IMG/VR virus record: IMGVR_UViG_3300034167_000091
Span: 1 to 29,967 of that record
Length of the DNA: 29,967 nucleotides
Source: a virus
Strand: one strand, 5' to 3'
Part shown: piece by piece, positions 29,115 through 29,967 of the stretch
Layout of the letters: each line of letters opens with the position of its first letter
Position numbering within the stretch: position 1 is the stretch's first letter
The notes under the pieces: generated by a model
What the model was told of the DNA's origin: nothing
Seen by the model: only the letters and a program-made list of their open reading frames with translations
Database searches by the model: none
Translations under genes and position numbers: made by a program

Positions 29115-29302
29115 AGTTTAATTAGTTTCTTTTGTCTTTCTAATCTGCAATCTGCCTTGCATTTTGAGCAATATACTTTAGTACCTGAAGATATGTATTC
29201 AGCTTTACAACACTCTGAAATAGTCAAAGGGTTTACCTGCTCTATTTCTTGTATTACTTCTTCCTTTAAGTCTTCGCTTATTTCTTTTGATTTCTTTGCC
29301 AT
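29096..29302 (-). CDS. 68-aa zinc-ribbon-like protein
   Basis: CC at 31-32 and C45-x2-C48-x3-C52 (ECCKAEYISSGTKVYCSKCKADC) form a zinc-ribbon knuckle pair, a motif seen in many tiny Bacteroidota phage proteins. The first 25 residues are an acidic helix. Substrate or partner unknown; DNA, RNA or protein binding is possible. It overlaps the spanin candidate by 19 nt. A TAAATTTG box lies 28 nt before its ATG. Confidence 0.65.
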   Translation of the reverse strand: MAKKSKEISEDLKEEVIQEIEQVNPLTISECCKAEYISSGTKVYCSKCKADCRLERQKKLIKLWSPKA

Positions 29303-29330
29303 AATCTAAACTAACATTAAGTTCCTTTCG

Positions 29331-29353
29331 CAAATTTAACCAAAATAAAGTAA
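29331..29353 (-). promoter_or_regulatory. Promoter candidate before the zinc-ribbon gene
   Basis: TAAATTTG on the minus strand (29331-29338) matches TAnnTTTG, with TTACT about 15 nt further upstream. It lies in the 56-nt gap between the DUF3310 gene and the zinc-ribbon gene. Confidence 0.4.
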
Positions 29354-29358
29354 TATTC

Positions 29359-29688
29359 CTACTTACCGCTTTCATACTCTATATCTCTTTGTAGGCATTC
29401 AATAGCTTTCTTTAAGTCCTGGACCAAAGCATCCTTCTTACCTGCTCTTAAAATATACTTAATAGCGTTGCCCTTCATAAAGGATAAATTATAAGCATTT
29501 GCAATATCAATTACATCCACAGGAACACCTTTTATTTCTACTTTGTAGTATTTAGGCTTTGTGATAATATCAGCAATTTGATTCCCAGTTAATTCAACAG
29601 GTTTGAATTGATGTTTTACGCTGCAATTAGTACAAACTTCTGTACATTCACAATTCTCTAAATGGTTAATTTCTTCGATACTTTTCAT
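29359..29688 (-). CDS. DUF3310 protein (phage nucleotide-kinase-like small protein)
   Basis: 109 aa. Residues 48-106 (YYKVEIKGVPVDVIDIANAYNLSFMKGNAIKYILRAGKKDALVQDLKKAIECLQRDIE) match the DUF3310 pattern: YYK start, (V/I)DVI, F-x-x-GNAIKYI-x-RAGKK and a DL-KAI-YLxR-like helix. The family is widespread in phages, sometimes called nucleotide kinase-like without firm biochemical proof. The N-terminus carries a Cys cluster (C13, C15, C19, C22) not usual in the family, possibly a metal site. Confidence 0.8.
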   Translation of the reverse strand: MKSIEEINHLENCECTEVCTNCSVKHQFKPVELTGNQIADIITKPKYYKVEIKGVPVDVIDIANAYNLSFMKGNAIKYILRAGKKDALVQDLKKAIECLQRDIEYESGK

Positions 29689-29809
29689 TTTGTTTCTCTT
29701 TTAGTTTTTCTTTATTGGTTTCGTTTATTAATTCTCTTCTAATAATTTCAATTTCTTTGTATAATTCTTTTAGTCTTTCTACTAACATCTCACTCTTCGT
29801 CTTGTTCAT
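29666..29809 (-). CDS. 47-aa coiled-coil-like protein
   Basis: ATG at 29807-29809, TAA at 29666-29668. It starts MNKTKSEMLVERLKELYKEI, continues as one charged helix (EIIRRELINETNKEKLKEKQ) and ends NEKYRRN. It overlaps the DUF3310 start by 23 nt and the 67-aa gene end by 20 nt, as tightly packed early genes do. A second Met at residue 8 is an alternative start. No known function. Confidence 0.5.
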   Translation of the reverse strand: MNKTKSEMLVERLKELYKEIEIIRRELINETNKEKLKEKQNEKYRRN

Positions 29810-29950
29810 AATCTAAAAAATCTAACCTGGTATCTATCATTTTAATTAATCGTGCCTGTGTTAAGGTCTTATAACTTGGGAATAAAAGTAGTGATTTCTC
29901 TTCTAATTCAAAAAGAAAATAGACAAAAAACTTTAGTTCTTCTAAAATTT
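29790..29950 (-). CDS. 67-aa protein, 3' part (second half of the junction gene)
   Basis: This is the end of the gene that opens at 169. Bases 29825-29950 duplicate 1-126, and the unique 3' end (29790-29824) encodes LDFLDYEQDEE and the stop. Upstream of 29950 the frame runs into the fold-back artefact, so no start exists in this copy. Confidence 0.7.
29825..29950. repeat. Terminal direct repeat, right copy
   Basis: Exact copy of bases 1-126. Joining the ends at this overlap gives a circle of about 29,824 bp and restores the 67-aa gene. Confidence 0.9.
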
Positions 29951-29967
29951 TTTGTCTATTTTCTTTT
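29948..29967. other. Fold-back inverted repeat at the contig end
   Basis: The last 20 bases are the exact reverse complement of 29911-29930, with a 17-nt spacer. The left copy of the same region (from base 127) continues as normal coding sequence instead. This marks a self-primed or chimeric read end rather than phage sequence. Confidence 0.85.

Noticed and set aside
29331-29338. Treating every TAnnTTTG in the genome as a promoter
   Set aside because: In DNA of this base composition the six fixed bases are expected roughly 20 times per strand by chance, so only boxes at gene starts with extra shared context were kept.
29911-29967. Terminal hairpin as a biological telomere
   Set aside because: The same sequence at the left end continues as normal coding DNA, so the hairpin is best read as an assembly or library artefact.

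Overview
The window looks like one complete genome of a tailed double-stranded DNA phage with a long non-contractile tail (siphovirus type), assembled as a circle. Bases 1-126 recur exactly at 29825-29950, so the unique unit is about 29,824 bp. The last 17 bases are a fold-back artefact. GC is low, roughly one third. Every gene I can support lies on the minus strand, so transcription runs from high to low coordinates and crosses the contig junction. The host is most likely a member of Bacteroidota, perhaps a flavobacterium. The reasons are promoter motifs of the TAnnTTTG type, a DUF3127 OB-fold protein, a Lin1244/Lin1753-type replication initiator, A-rich translation starts and low GC. No tRNA, rRNA, CRISPR array, integrase or CI-type repressor was recognised, so a virulent life cycle is the simplest reading.

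Layout, in the direction of transcription. (1) 29.8-25.8 kb: small early genes, a putative unimolecular spanin, an ERF annealing protein, a YqaJ/lambda-exonuclease-like nuclease and a DUF3127 ssDNA-binding-like protein. (2) 25.7-22.1 kb: an HTH protein, a structured leader RNA, the replication initiator with an internal iteron origin, a RecA/DnaB-fold ATPase, a second HTH protein and unknown small genes. (3) 21.9-19.8 kb: membrane proteins, a NinG-like nuclease and a ParB-methyltransferase fusion. (4) 19.8-14.1 kb: small and large terminase, portal, head morphogenesis protein, prohead protease and HK97-fold capsid. A free-standing GIY-YIG endonuclease follows. (5) 13.3-10.0 kb: a long repeat-rich fibre and small accessory proteins. 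(6) 9.8-2.2 kb: head-tail connector proteins, two tail-tube paralogues, G/GT tail chaperones made by a -1 frameshift, tape measure and a large baseplate protein with carbohydrate-binding-like domains. (7) 2.2-0.2 kb: two small coiled-coil membrane proteins, GH24 lysozyme, holin and a calcineurin-type phosphoesterase, leading across the junction into the early genes.

The most interesting region is the replication control block at about 24.8-25.4 kb. A promoter is followed by an RNA of about 105 nt with three hairpins. The first and third loops are perfectly complementary over 8 nt (a kissing-loop candidate), and the third hairpin is an 11-bp intrinsic terminator just before the initiator start codon. 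Inside the initiator gene, five head-to-tail 11-bp iterons sit next to three AT-rich 13-mers, an arrangement like the lambda origin inside gene O. Other notable signals are three near-identical promoters carrying a CTAA-N5-TTAG palindrome, promoters placed so that messages would start at the AUG, a promoter-terminator pair before the protease and capsid genes, and near absence of GATC and CATG.
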